Part shown: one piece after another, positions 33,123 through 42,515 of the stretch | Numbering within the stretch: position 1 is the stretch's first letter | How the letters are laid out: each line of letters opens with the position of its first letter | From: a virus | Length of the DNA stretch: 64,000 nucleotides | Reading direction: 5' to 3' (one strand) | Virus record (IMG/VR): IMGVR_UViG_3300046311_000263 | Location: 1-64,000 of that record | The notes under the pieces: model-generated | The model's database searches: none | Told to the model about the DNA's origin: nothing | What the model saw: the letters and a program-made list of their open reading frames with translations, nothing else | Made by a program: the position numbers and the translations under genes

Positions 33123-35696
33123 TTAAATAAAATTACGATCAGTAGTCATTGCTACGGGTATAGAAGAATCGGTAGTGGTTAGAGACAGCCCACGGATATA
33201 CAGGGGAACATATCCTGTTTTGATAAAACCTACGTCAACTGTTTGTGCTCCACTATAGCTATAGTTATAGTTAGACAGCCCGTGGCTATCTTGCTGTGCA
33301 AGAATTGTACTAGTACCTGCTGTTAGAACTACTACGTCTGTACCAATAGGTAACCCTGTAAATGTTACTACGTTGGTATCTAAAGGATACAAATTATCAA
33401 CTTGAGCTGATGTAGTGGTAGTAATAGCAATACGAACATTTGTAAGTGCATTACCAACAGATGCAACTGCACAAGTTGCTCGTAACTTCAACTTAAATCC
33501 AGTCGAGGGACTAATCGATACTACACTAAGGTTAGCCGCACTAGCTGTTAACCATGTACCGTTCCATCCACTACCAATATTATACTGGAACTCAAAAGTC
33601 ATATTAGCAGTATTATTGCCAGTTAACGTAGGAGCAGTATTTGATAGTGCTGTACAGCCTAGAGCGTACCATGGTAACTCCCAAGTTACCTGATCACCTA
33701 TACTAGTTAATAGTACTTGTCCTAAACTATTGAAACGTGGGGTGCCTCCAGATATATAACACTCAGTAGCAGTTTCAGTAGTAGGTTCATTACCTGCTAC
33801 TGATAAAAACCCGGCGGTATTACTAGTAAAATGTAAGTGCCAGTGTGTGCCGTATATAGCAGTTTGACCGGTTACCGCAGAAGTTAAACGATTACCACGA
33901 TGTATGCTATTAAGAGAGACAAGAGCACTAGTATCTGCATCATCGCCTTTTACATGTTCTATTAATATACGGTTATCGCTGTTAGAAAACGCCCAGGCCC
34001 CTGTGCGTGTATTACTACAATATAAACGTTGAAATTTACAGTCAGCATTCAGACCGTTAGTTGTAACAATAAGGCCTGTTTGGTTTGCTGAACCTAAATT
34101 AAGTGAAGTAGTGGGAGTACCAACATTACGAAACTTTAAACCAAACGAACCAGAAGTTACCATTAATGCTAAATATGGGTGTACATTTGTTGAACCAGAC
34201 AGAAAAGATATCCCATCTACTGTAATGTTTGATGTACCCGTGGCTACGTTAACACAGGCTACTGGATTTGTAGCGGTTGTAGCTCCCGAAAATATATCAG
34301 CATAAATTAAGTTATTAATATTTATACGTTGGCACCCAGCAGCAACCTGAATTCCGCCATTTATACTCTCTAACCCATCTAATGTAAAGTCTATACAGTT
34401 AGATAGGCCCAGAGTATACGCCCCGGCGTTACCTCGATTCAACAGGCCTACAATACGACATCCATTAAAGGATATACCAAATGCATTAGAACACTGTACG
34501 GGGTTAGCTCCACTTGATGCCATACTGAAGCGAGCAAATAGACAGTTATCAATTTGTCCTCCAGAGAAATGAGACGATAGGTTTAAAGCAATGGATAATA
34601 AGGAGCCTATAGGAGAAACAATTAAATCGTCCCAAACTAGCGGGGCGGCAACTTCAGAAATAACAATAGTATCAGAAATTGCGCTATGTGCAAAGTCGGC
34701 CTGAAACGCCTGTGCCATATTTAAGTACCAACTACAAACGACATTAGTCATGCTAATACTGCCCGCAGCGCTAACAATAAATTCTTGACGCGTAGCAAGC
34801 GTGGTATTTGGTGATACTCTGGGACCAGAACCGCTAACAGTACGAGTACAGCATGTTAATATAATATTTGGTATGCGAACTCGGCAACCTGTTGGAGGTA
34901 AAAATCCTACGTTGTTAGTACCGTCACTACCAATACGAATGCCACTAGTAGTATGCCACACAATTTTACCTCGAGCATCTGTAGGAGTAGTAGCAGAGTT
35001 AACCATAGCGCCACATCCAGTAAATTTCTCAAACACTCCTGAGCCGCTAGCGGTTTCAATCCATACACCGGGGAATACTGAGGCAAATGTGGCAGTAGTA
35101 GGACAAGGCAGTATCTGCCCTCTAGTACCACTTGTTGTACCTAACTCAAACCAATCTCCAACGGTTTCAAAAGTACCAACACGTGGAACAGTTATTGTGG
35201 CTGTATCGGCACCTCGTACTTCAATCCAACCTACTACATCGGGTCCAGTAGCGCTAGCACTAATACCTGTTAAAGCTCCGGAAGCAAAAGCTCCACCTGT
35301 TACGGATTTAATTTTAATATACCCGCTAGCGGGCATCGCTGCTGCGGCTGCTATGGGTTCACTTTGCCAATTCTCCCATACGCCTAGCAGGGGTCCACTA
35401 ACACCTCCTTGTACTATAGAAGTACCAATAGCAGGTACCGTGCCGGTGCCTGTATTAAAAGGTATAACTCTCACAGTAGTACCGTCAATACGAACAGTAC
35501 CGCCAATACCAGCATAGGCTACGGTATCAAGAGAACCAAAAGCCGTACTATGTCCAGCACATTGATAGCTATCAGTATTAATAAGCAAAGTTGAAGCGTT
35601 ACTGATAGTATAAACATCTAAAGTAGCATTAGTAGATCCACTAACTAAGCTATCCCATGAAGTAGTTCCACCACTATTAATGTTAAATGCTGACAT
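33123..35696 (-). CDS. Large virion structural protein
   Basis: 857 residues, Ser/Thr/Gly/Ala-rich with many short beta segments (ITVDGISFLSGSTNVHPYLA; IVTTNGLNADCKFQRLYCSN). The middle reads like a beta-helix or repeated beta-solenoid. It is likely a long fibre or appendage. It follows the small genes at 35700-36930 with minimal gaps. Confidence 0.6.
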   Translation of the reverse strand: MSAFNINSGGTTSWDSLVSGSTNATLDVYTISNASTLLINTDSYQCAGHSTAFGSLDTVAYAGIGGTVRIDGTTVRVIPFNTGTGTVPAIGTSIVQGGVSGPLLGVWENWQSEPIAAAAAMPASGYIKIKSVTGGAFASGALTGISASATGPDVVGWIEVRGADTATITVPRVGTFETVGDWFELGTTSGTRGQILPCPTTATFASVFPGVWIETASGSGVFEKFTGCGAMVNSATTPTDARGKIVWHTTSGIRIGSDGTNNVGFLPPTGCRVRIPNIILTCCTRTVSGSGPRVSPNTTLATRQEFIVSAAGSISMTNVVCSWYLNMAQAFQADFAHSAISDTIVISEVAAPLVWDDLIVSPIGSLLSIALNLSSHFSGGQIDNCLFARFSMASSGANPVQCSNAFGISFNGCRIVGLLNRGNAGAYTLGLSNCIDFTLDGLESINGGIQVAAGCQRININNLIYADIFSGATTATNPVACVNVATGTSNITVDGISFLSGSTNVHPYLALMVTSGSFGLKFRNVGTPTTSLNLGSANQTGLIVTTNGLNADCKFQRLYCSNTRTGAWAFSNSDNRILIEHVKGDDADTSALVSLNSIHRGNRLTSAVTGQTAIYGTHWHLHFTSNTAGFLSVAGNEPTTETATECYISGGTPRFNSLGQVLLTSIGDQVTWELPWYALGCTALSNTAPTLTGNNTANMTFEFQYNIGSGWNGTWLTASAANLSVVSISPSTGFKLKLRATCAVASVGNALTNVRIAITTTTSAQVDNLYPLDTNVVTFTGLPIGTDVVVLTAGTSTILAQQDSHGLSNYNYSYSGAQTVDVGFIKTGYVPLYIRGLSLTTTDSSIPVAMTTDRNFI

Positions 35697-35699
35697 TTA

Positions 35700-35909
35700 T
35701 CAAGGTTCCTGATATGGGGGGAAAATGTCTTCATTAACCCCCATGGTTTCATCTGGGTATATAGCTGGGATACTATGGGCATACAGCTCGCTATATGCTT
35801 CTAAGGTAATTTCCCAGGATTTATCATAATGTGTAGGAGGAGGGGTTAATGCTAAGTCTACAGAAATAAAATCACCACCTACCTGATATGTTCTATACGG
35901 AGCACTCAT
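35700..35909 (-). CDS. Small hypothetical protein in tail cluster
   Basis: 69 residues, Pro/Tyr-rich (LTPPPTHYDKSW; YPDETMGVNEDIFPPYQEP). Its start overlaps the previous gene by four bases, supporting a real gene. Function unknown. Confidence 0.55.
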   Translation of the reverse strand: MSAPYRTYQVGGDFISVDLALTPPPTHYDKSWEITLEAYSELYAHSIPAIYPDETMGVNEDIFPPYQEP

Positions 35910-36340
35910 GAGTATACCTTAATTAGTCTATCTGACCAAATATTATCAAATAAAGTGTTACCATCTGCCCAGGTTTCAGTAACGTCTCCATCATTAGCTA
36001 GATCTATACGACGAAGTCTCCATACAGCAGAGCCTTCACTACTACCGGGAGACGCTTCGCCTTTATATATTAAGAACTCCGAAACAAAATCCACTCTTTT
36101 TGAATACATATCTAAATCCTCGGCAGAGTCTCCCTTAGGGCCTGCTATACCTGCACTAGTATGTACTGTATCCGTTTTTGTAACATCTGATACAACATTA
36201 TTATTTACAGTATTTACAACTAAATTATACGGTAAAGAAAAAGAGACTATGTTAGAAGTATTGTCCTTTACAGTAACTGTATCTGTAGCCATATCACTAT
36301 TAACTACAACAGATGTAGAATTTAATTGTACTATTGACAT
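35906..36340 (-). CDS. Tail fibre-type protein with short collagen-like piece
   Basis: 144 residues. N-terminal Val/Thr/Asn-rich strands, then AGIAGPKGDSAEDLDMYSKR resembling the collagen-like linker often seen in tail fibres, then a C-terminal part ending AVWRLRRIDLANDGDVTETW that fits a fibre attachment or head domain. It overlaps both neighbours. Confidence 0.6.
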   Translation of the reverse strand: MSIVQLNSTSVVVNSDMATDTVTVKDNTSNIVSFSLPYNLVVNTVNNNVVSDVTKTDTVHTSAGIAGPKGDSAEDLDMYSKRVDFVSEFLIYKGEASPGSSEGSAVWRLRRIDLANDGDVTETWADGNTLFDNIWSDRLIKVYS

Positions 36341-36930
36341 TATCTAGTAACTTCTTTTTCTACGCTTATAGTTCCGGAGGCTAACTGTAGGACGTACCCT
36401 GCAACTGTATAAAGTTCCAAGCTATAAACTGCGGATGTAAATGTAAACTCAGAACTCTGTACTGCGGATATATTTATAGTAATAGTTTTATTAGTATTAT
36501 CTAAAACTATTCCGCCGTTTGAAGTAGTAAGCTCCAGTAAAATATCTGCTGAATCTATTTTTGCTCTTATTTGAAGCCTGGCGCTATATGTTGATAAATC
36601 AGTAGGGAAATTATATTCTAGTACTCCTCCTGAAACATATGCAGTAAAACCTATGGCGTTTATATTGTTTATAGAAAGAGTGTCAGAAGTAACATCTGAA
36701 GCTATATGATAAATATCGGCGGAATTAAGCTCTTTCATGCCTACTACGTTGGTTACCTTAAATCGCCATCCCGGAGGTATAGCATGCCCAACAGAAGTTA
36801 TAACTACAGGAGCCGCATTGGTTATTCCTGTTATATACTTATATACTTTTGTACTACTTTCCCAACGTAGTACTTCGCTAAAAGTGCTACCCTTATATAT
36901 CTTATAGTTTAGTTTTACTGGGGCTGCCAT
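36340..36930 (-). CDS. Virion-associated hypothetical protein
   Basis: 196 residues. The start LNYKIYKGSTFSEVLRWES and the later ARLQIRAKIDSADILLELTT plus VYSLELYTVAGYVLQLASG form a beta-sandwich-like pattern seen in small phage structural proteins that sit near fibre genes. Function inferred from context only. Confidence 0.55.
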   Translation of the reverse strand: MAAPVKLNYKIYKGSTFSEVLRWESSTKVYKYITGITNAAPVVITSVGHAIPPGWRFKVTNVVGMKELNSADIYHIASDVTSDTLSINNINAIGFTAYVSGGVLEYNFPTDLSTYSARLQIRAKIDSADILLELTTSNGGIVLDNTNKTITINISAVQSSEFTFTSAVYSLELYTVAGYVLQLASGTISVEKEVTR

Positions 36931-36938
36931 ACTTATCC

Positions 36939-37229
36939 TTACTTACTTATTAACGCCAGAAAGGGGTCTAAATAATTTCTAGCTAGTGCGCTAGCTACTA
37001 AAGTTATTAAGCCTATAATGGCCCAGGTTATTATGTTACGCTTAAATTCTGTTAAAGACTCTAAGGATCTTTTTTCCGAATCACTCTCTTTTCTATGAAA
37101 GGTACGATGCCCGGTATAGTCTATGTTACCGTCCTCATCTTTAGGAAATGCACTTTCTAGTGATTTCTTTAGATCGCCCACTGTAGACTCTAATGCTATA
37201 AGTTTTTGCGAATCTAATGGATTATTCAT
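36939..37229 (-). CDS. Single-TM protein, possible holin/antiholin
   Basis: 96 residues: a helical charged N-terminal part (SQKLIALESTVGDLKKSLES) followed by one hydrophobic segment (NIITWAIIGLITLVASALA, about residues 65-83). This N-in one-TM layout occurs in class III holins and regulatory lysis proteins. It sits beside the NlpC/P60-like gene and far from the endolysin, so the role is open. Confidence 0.55.
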   Translation of the reverse strand: MNNPLDSQKLIALESTVGDLKKSLESAFPKDEDGNIDYTGHRTFHRKESDSEKRSLESLTEFKRNIITWAIIGLITLVASALARNYLDPFLALISK

Positions 37230-37251
37230 AAGGTCTCTCCTTCATAAATTA

Positions 37252-37689
37252 TTACTCTATTATGTAGGATTGGTCTACAGTTATTCTTCCAAACCCTATT
37301 CTAACTCGTCGCCTCCCAGCAGCCTGTATAGTAGCTTCTAGCAACTCCGAGCAGTACCATTTTGATACGTCTTCCCAAGAATGCTGTCTAGCTACCATAC
37401 CAAATATTGCTCCCCAATCGTAAGGTTTACCTATCTGAGCCTCAATAAATGCTAATCCCTTATCTGGGTTAGGACACTCTATTTCCTGTACTTCGTATTT
37501 ACTGGAGCCTTGTATGAATAGGGTTAAAGGTATACGGACCACACCTTTAAAAGCTGAGGCTTCTATTACGTGACTACCGTCCGCAGTTAATACTCCTACA
37601 TGAGAGTAAGGGCCAAACCAAGAAGCCAGCCTAATTAAAACTGAGCCTATAGTATGACTACGTCGATAGATAGCTATTAATTTCCCCAT
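37252..37689 (-). CDS. Permuted NlpC/P60-like cysteine hydrolase
   Basis: 145 residues from the ATG at 37689, chosen because AAAGG lies just upstream; a further in-frame ATG at 37713 has no such site. YSHVGVLTADGSHVIEASA gives a catalytic His early, and KWYCSELLEATI a catalytic Cys late, with KPYDWGAIFGM between; this is the circularly permuted papain-like arrangement of YiiX/YebB-type NlpC/P60 proteins. It may cut peptidoglycan during DNA entry or lysis. Own promoter upstream. Confidence 0.7.
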   Translation of the reverse strand: MGKLIAIYRRSHTIGSVLIRLASWFGPYSHVGVLTADGSHVIEASAFKGVVRIPLTLFIQGSSKYEVQEIECPNPDKGLAFIEAQIGKPYDWGAIFGMVARQHSWEDVSKWYCSELLEATIQAAGRRRVRIGFGRITVDQSYIIE

Positions 37690-37739
37690 ATAGACCTTTA
37701 ATTTTAGCTGCATAAGCTATACAGCTATATTTTGATACT

Positions 37740-37768
37740 ATTATACCACTATACCAAATCTTTTGCAA
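37740..37768 (-). promoter_or_regulatory. Sigma-70 type late promoter
   Basis: On the minus strand TTGCAA (37768-37763) and TATAAT (37745-37740), spacer 17. It drives the NlpC/P60-like gene and the genes that follow leftward. Confidence 0.78.
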
Positions 37769-37788
37769 GCTAAAAATTAAATAGGGTA

Positions 37789-39393
37789 TTATATTTCTTC
37801 TATTTCTACAGACGTAGCATACATGCTAAGATAAGGATGGGATATACCACTACTAGGAGCTAGCTTTCCATATATTTGATATAGATTTTCTTTACCTGGA
37901 TCTAAATCTTCAGGAAATAAGCTTATATACACACCCAATCTTGAACCGTATATTTTTAATAGCTTTACTAATTGATCCCTATCAGTACCAGTCATCCAAT
38001 CTAGGTCAAAGGATAACTTATTGTATACGACACCATTAGTAGTTATTAAATCTCCGGCCTCACTACGCTCACTAGTACTAGTATCAGTAATATCAGTAGA
38101 CATACCGTACCCGGTATTGTACGCCGGGGACCAATAGGTACCTAGTATTAGCCTACTAAACTCAAGATAGCCGGAAGTATTAACTAAATCCATGATCTCT
38201 ATAGCCAAATACTTGGTTGAACTACTAGGTATATACGCTCGTATATACGCTCTATCTAGACCAAAAGTATTAGTAGCATAAGAAGGTAAACTACTCTCTT
38301 TTGTAGAGTTCCATGGGGCTCCATTTATATTCTTACCATCAGCTAATATAGTAACACCAGTAAGATTTAAGCCTAAAGCAGTTGGAGAACCTATAATAGT
38401 AGGTGCAACATTAAAGGAACTAAATCTTATATTAGCTCCTTTACTAATATTGCCTAACGTTAATACCACAGCATTAATGGAACTAGCAGTATCTAATGTA
38501 ACGACAGCTGCGGCATATACTACTGTACTATATATAGTAGTATACACATTGTGAGCGAACGTTACGCCGGATGCAAGTTTAGATAAAGTTTGAGTAGTGA
38601 CGTTACCTCCTGGAATAGCTGTACCCTCTCTTAAAGTACCTGTAACAGTATATGTAATTACCGTGTTTGTTGCTGATGCATTAAAAGGTATACCAGAGTG
38701 ATCCACATAGGCAGCAAAAAACGTGTTTGCATCTCCTACCGACACACTGCCTACAGTAGCCGTACCACTAGTTACTGCAGCACTTATATTAAAAGTGCCT
38801 AATGCAGTACCTATCCCGTCGTATCTGAGAGGGGTACAGCCCTCAAATACCCATACATTACAACCTGTACCCGCGTAGCTAGTTATGGCTCCTGTATTAT
38901 CTGACTGCAATCTATGTGTACTATTAGAGCATACTACTGTGATTTGATTCAGTAAGGATAATATTACAGGAACTACTTGTACGTCTCTTAATGTACTTCC
39001 AGAACTAGGAGTGGAGGTGGTATAGGTTCTAACTGTGTAACTAGTATTAGTACTATTATCGTCAGGTACAAAAGTATATGGTAATGGTACAGCTACTGCA
39101 GCTTCGGTTTCCCCTGAACCTGTAACAGTACAGAAAGTAGCAGGGCTACCCGTTACTGCTGTTGAAGTGACTGTAAAACCACTATGGGCTCCTGGAATTG
39201 CATATGAAGTAGATGTTTTAAAAATAACTGGAAAGTTAGAAGATACTCTAGATCCTGTTCTCCATACTGCGGACCTAGTGTCTTTCTTTAAGTTTGCGGT
39301 AGATGTAGCTGCGCTAGCTGTAGAACTACCTAATATAGTAGTCGTCGAAGCGTCGGCTTTGTTTATATGTATAATTCTTAAATTATTTGCCAT
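37789..39393 (-). CDS. Tail structural protein
   Basis: 534 residues. Starts NNLRIIHINKADASTTTILG and is Thr/Ser/Val-rich with few charges. Near the C-terminus is a distinct domain (WSPAYNTGYGMSTDITDTST; FDLDWMTGTDRDQLVKLLKI) that is conserved-looking and may bind another tail protein. It follows the DUF4376 gene and precedes the promoter at 37740-37768. Confidence 0.6.
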   Translation of the reverse strand: MANNLRIIHINKADASTTTILGSSTASAATSTANLKKDTRSAVWRTGSRVSSNFPVIFKTSTSYAIPGAHSGFTVTSTAVTGSPATFCTVTGSGETEAAVAVPLPYTFVPDDNSTNTSYTVRTYTTSTPSSGSTLRDVQVVPVILSLLNQITVVCSNSTHRLQSDNTGAITSYAGTGCNVWVFEGCTPLRYDGIGTALGTFNISAAVTSGTATVGSVSVGDANTFFAAYVDHSGIPFNASATNTVITYTVTGTLREGTAIPGGNVTTQTLSKLASGVTFAHNVYTTIYSTVVYAAAVVTLDTASSINAVVLTLGNISKGANIRFSSFNVAPTIIGSPTALGLNLTGVTILADGKNINGAPWNSTKESSLPSYATNTFGLDRAYIRAYIPSSSTKYLAIEIMDLVNTSGYLEFSRLILGTYWSPAYNTGYGMSTDITDTSTSERSEAGDLITTNGVVYNKLSFDLDWMTGTDRDQLVKLLKIYGSRLGVYISLFPEDLDPGKENLYQIYGKLAPSSGISHPYLSMYATSVEIEEI

Positions 39394-39402
39394 TACATTT
39401 CC

Positions 39403-40056
39403 TTAAGTGGGCCATTGAACGGCATCTAATTCTTCAACAGTAGTAGCTGCAAATACTTGGGCATGTAGAGATCTAGATATTTGATGTAATGAGATTACAT
39501 GTGTACCCAGAGCTATCCCTACCTGTACCATGTCACTACCACTTAGAGTTCTCACAGTATTATCAAATAAAGTCCAATCTACGGAATATGGCTGTCCAGC
39601 TAAAGCAGCCTGCATGGCCAATATTACCGCTCCTTGAATTCTACTTTGACTAATAGGTATAGAATCAAAATGCGAGTTATTCCAATAAAAGCCTCCAAAC
39701 TCTAGTGCTAGTCTCTTAGCTTTAAATTCATCCCATTTTAGTTGCTGTAGAGCAGGTAGTGAATTACCTGCAGTAGTACTAACTGTAGCCCCTAGCCACG
39801 GTTCCTGATTAACTATATAATTCAATATACCCAGCTTTATGTTATTATCAGTTATAGTAATTCCACTAATAGGAACTGATATATAGGTACTACTATTGTG
39901 GCGAAGGCCACCAGCTTTAGCTGTTTCTGATACCCATGAATTAATATTAACTCTAAAGGAGTTATCTGCAATAGATAAGTCTATTGCAGCCACTGAGTGG
40001 TACCCATAGACTGCTCCATTTGCTTGAGTTATTTCTTTAATTATGTTCATATTCAT
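39403..40056 (-). CDS. DUF4376-containing tail protein
   Basis: 217 residues. The C-terminal half LKWDEFKAKRLALEFGGFYW with SQSRIQGAVILAMQAAL and WTLFDNTVRTLSGSDM follows the DUF4376 pattern found at the ends of phage tail fibre and assembly proteins. The N-terminal half is beta-rich. It overlaps the 40053 gene by four bases. Confidence 0.72.
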   Translation of the reverse strand: MNMNIIKEITQANGAVYGYHSVAAIDLSIADNSFRVNINSWVSETAKAGGLRHNSSTYISVPISGITITDNNIKLGILNYIVNQEPWLGATVSTTAGNSLPALQQLKWDEFKAKRLALEFGGFYWNNSHFDSIPISQSRIQGAVILAMQAALAGQPYSVDWTLFDNTVRTLSGSDMVQVGIALGTHVISLHQISRSLHAQVFAATTVEELDAVQWPT

Positions 40057-42515
40057 GGTTCGTATACTCCACCTCCACCAGAGGCATATTTTTCAGCAAT
40101 TATGTTTAAACTACCTGTAGCTACCACTACGCTAGTATCTGCTGCGGTAGCTATGGCGAAATCAGCTGTAAGAATGCTTTCTCCATTACTAGCTCTACTA
40201 GCGGCAAATACCGGTACAGTGCTAATTAAATGCCATACTCCTGCAGAAGCGGAGTCTCCGGTCAGCGTACCTGATGTTAGTATTACTCGTATCTTGTATG
40301 CAGTACCTATATCTGTTATATTAGCTAGATACCAATCCTTACCGGAATCTGAATAAGAAGATACAGCGGTTCTTTTAGATATAGATCCATTACTATTAAA
40401 TCTAATACCTGCGTATGTTGTGGCATCTGAGTTAGATACTACTGAATATAGTACTCCAATAGTAGGTACTGGGCCATCAAACACTAAGGCAGCCGACTTA
40501 TTTTTACTAAGAGTAAATCTTTGAGTAAGTGCTACGTATCCCAGGGCTAATAAAGCCGCATTTGGAGTAGCGGTAATATCTACATATCCAGTGTCTAAAC
40601 TACTAGATATAGCTGTTACTGCTACGGTTCTAGTAGTTAAAGTAGTTGTAATAGAACCATCGGAAGCAGTCCTACTATATGTCCAGTTTGAAGAATCATC
40701 TAATCCTTTTCTGTACATATTAATTGTGGCGTTAGCCCCAGTAAACCCCGCACCAGCAGCAACTACGCCAGTAGAGTCCGCTGGCAACACCCAGCTATAC
40801 TTATCTAGTTCTGCTACAGCTGGGTTAGATTCTGCGTCTGACTGTTCTATATAAAAGTCAATATTATCAAAACATACAGTTCCAGTAAACGTAGCGGGAA
40901 AACTAGTCCAGGAAGCCATAGCATATATTCTAATACCATATATTCTTTGGTCTTTTCCAACTTTAGCAACCCATGGAATACGTTGCCATACACCAGTAGT
41001 AGAAGATAAAGGTTGAATTTTAATATCTACTAAGTTAGGGCTTGCCAGTCCAGAACTGGTATATAATCTTATTAGTATACCTGGTAACCCTGAAGTAACT
41101 GTAGCTAGATAAATATCTACAGTACCGGATAAGTATGAACCTAAAGGTAAAGGATTAGTAGATAAATCTATAGTTTCCTTTAATAGCCCTAGATCTGTAC
41201 CTACTGCATTATACTTAATGGAGTATTTACCGTTTCGGGTAATAGTAGTTTCCTTTATAGGAGCAGCTCCTTGCCAGTAGTCCCAACCGGTAGGTAGAGT
41301 AGACGGCCAATTCTCAAAAGAGCCATTTAACCCCAATGTTACTGCGTCCCCCACCCCCAACGAAGTAGTTATTGTAACTTTATCTAAAAGTATCTGTCTA
41401 TCAGCGTAAGCATTAGCCCAATTTGTTCTAAATGTACTTCCTACAATATCTGTAGTAGTGTTTATATTAGCATCATTAATCCAACTAGGTACGGTACTGA
41501 ACGGATATATCATTGCAGCATCAGATCCATCGTTCATGTATCCCGCAAGACTTTCTAACTCTGCAACATATGTAGTTAGTTCAGTAGTAAGTCCTAGAGT
41601 AGTAGAGGTTGGATATAGACCTACTATTTCTTTTACTAAAGCGTCCCATTCTCTACGAATTGCTTGCTTCTCAGAAGCCGTAAGTTTACTATCATTTGAT
41701 ATATCAGATAGTAAAGAGGCGGAAAGAGTGATACTACTCATTTCTCCGCTACTTAATTGGTTAACTTTACTAAATTTTTGAACTATAGAATAACTGGTAG
41801 TATTACCTGAGGCATCCCTAATATCTACTTGATACGTAACATTAGCTAAAGATTCTGAACTGGACATAGCCGATATGTTACCAACAGTATATGTATCCGT
41901 TGCAGAGGACCCAGCCGGAACAGTAACTGCTCCGCTAGGTACTACACTTACGGAGCTAATACTAAAGGTATTAGCTCCACTAGCACCATAAGTTAAATAG
42001 GAAGTTCCTCTGAGAACTTTTATAGTATTACCAGTATTACTAAATACGGTCACTACTCCTGCTGATGATGCCGGTACTATAACAGTACCATTGGTTATCT
42101 GTACGTCTAAGGAGTCATCTGCCTCTTTTAGATAGTAAATGTCGTAGTAAGCGTAAGTAGTTAGTCTTAAACTTTCAGTTACCGTACATCTATATCTAAC
42201 ATACACATTTGTACCTATGTAGCCTGAATAAGTTGAATTAGTTACAGCTAGTGTAGGACTAGTTGACGCGCTAATAGCAATCCAGGATAACGGTGCGGAA
42301 CTAAGAGAGTACTCCCACGTGTATATAGCTGAGGCCGAATATACTCCCGCTGTTAGTAAAGTAGCAGTCAAAGTTATACTAGAAGGGCTCACGGCCCCAT
42401 TATTTTTAGCTTTGGTAAATCTAGAAGAAGTAGTTGTTAAATTAACCTCACTGACCAGTAGTCTAGGTACTGTATTTTGTAGAGCTAATTCTCTACTATT
42501 TATAATCGCTGCCAT
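40053..42515 (-). CDS. Large tail tip / fibre protein
   Basis: 820 residues. Ig-like or fibronectin-like strands at the start (ITLTATLLTAGVYSASAIYT), a helical block in the middle (SASLLSDISNDSKLTASEKQ to DALVKEIVGLYPTS) like that in lambda J-type and central tail fibre proteins, then a carbohydrate-binding-like segment (LNGSFENWPSTLPTGWDYWQ). It is a candidate host-recognition protein. It overlaps the next gene by one base. Confidence 0.65.
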   Translation of the reverse strand: MAAIINSRELALQNTVPRLLVSEVNLTTTSSRFTKAKNNGAVSPSSITLTATLLTAGVYSASAIYTWEYSLSSAPLSWIAISASTSPTLAVTNSTYSGYIGTNVYVRYRCTVTESLRLTTYAYYDIYYLKEADDSLDVQITNGTVIVPASSAGVVTVFSNTGNTIKVLRGTSYLTYGASGANTFSISSVSVVPSGAVTVPAGSSATDTYTVGNISAMSSSESLANVTYQVDIRDASGNTTSYSIVQKFSKVNQLSSGEMSSITLSASLLSDISNDSKLTASEKQAIRREWDALVKEIVGLYPTSTTLGLTTELTTYVAELESLAGYMNDGSDAAMIYPFSTVPSWINDANINTTTDIVGSTFRTNWANAYADRQILLDKVTITTSLGVGDAVTLGLNGSFENWPSTLPTGWDYWQGAAPIKETTITRNGKYSIKYNAVGTDLGLLKETIDLSTNPLPLGSYLSGTVDIYLATVTSGLPGILIRLYTSSGLASPNLVDIKIQPLSSTTGVWQRIPWVAKVGKDQRIYGIRIYAMASWTSFPATFTGTVCFDNIDFYIEQSDAESNPAVAELDKYSWVLPADSTGVVAAGAGFTGANATINMYRKGLDDSSNWTYSRTASDGSITTTLTTRTVAVTAISSSLDTGYVDITATPNAALLALGYVALTQRFTLSKNKSAALVFDGPVPTIGVLYSVVSNSDATTYAGIRFNSNGSISKRTAVSSYSDSGKDWYLANITDIGTAYKIRVILTSGTLTGDSASAGVWHLISTVPVFAASRASNGESILTADFAIATAADTSVVVATGSLNIIAEKYASGGGGVYEP

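Noticed and set aside
34801-35517. 238-codon open frame on the plus strand
   Set aside because: Antisense shadow of the 857-residue structural gene; Val/Pro/Thr-rich with no ribosome binding site.
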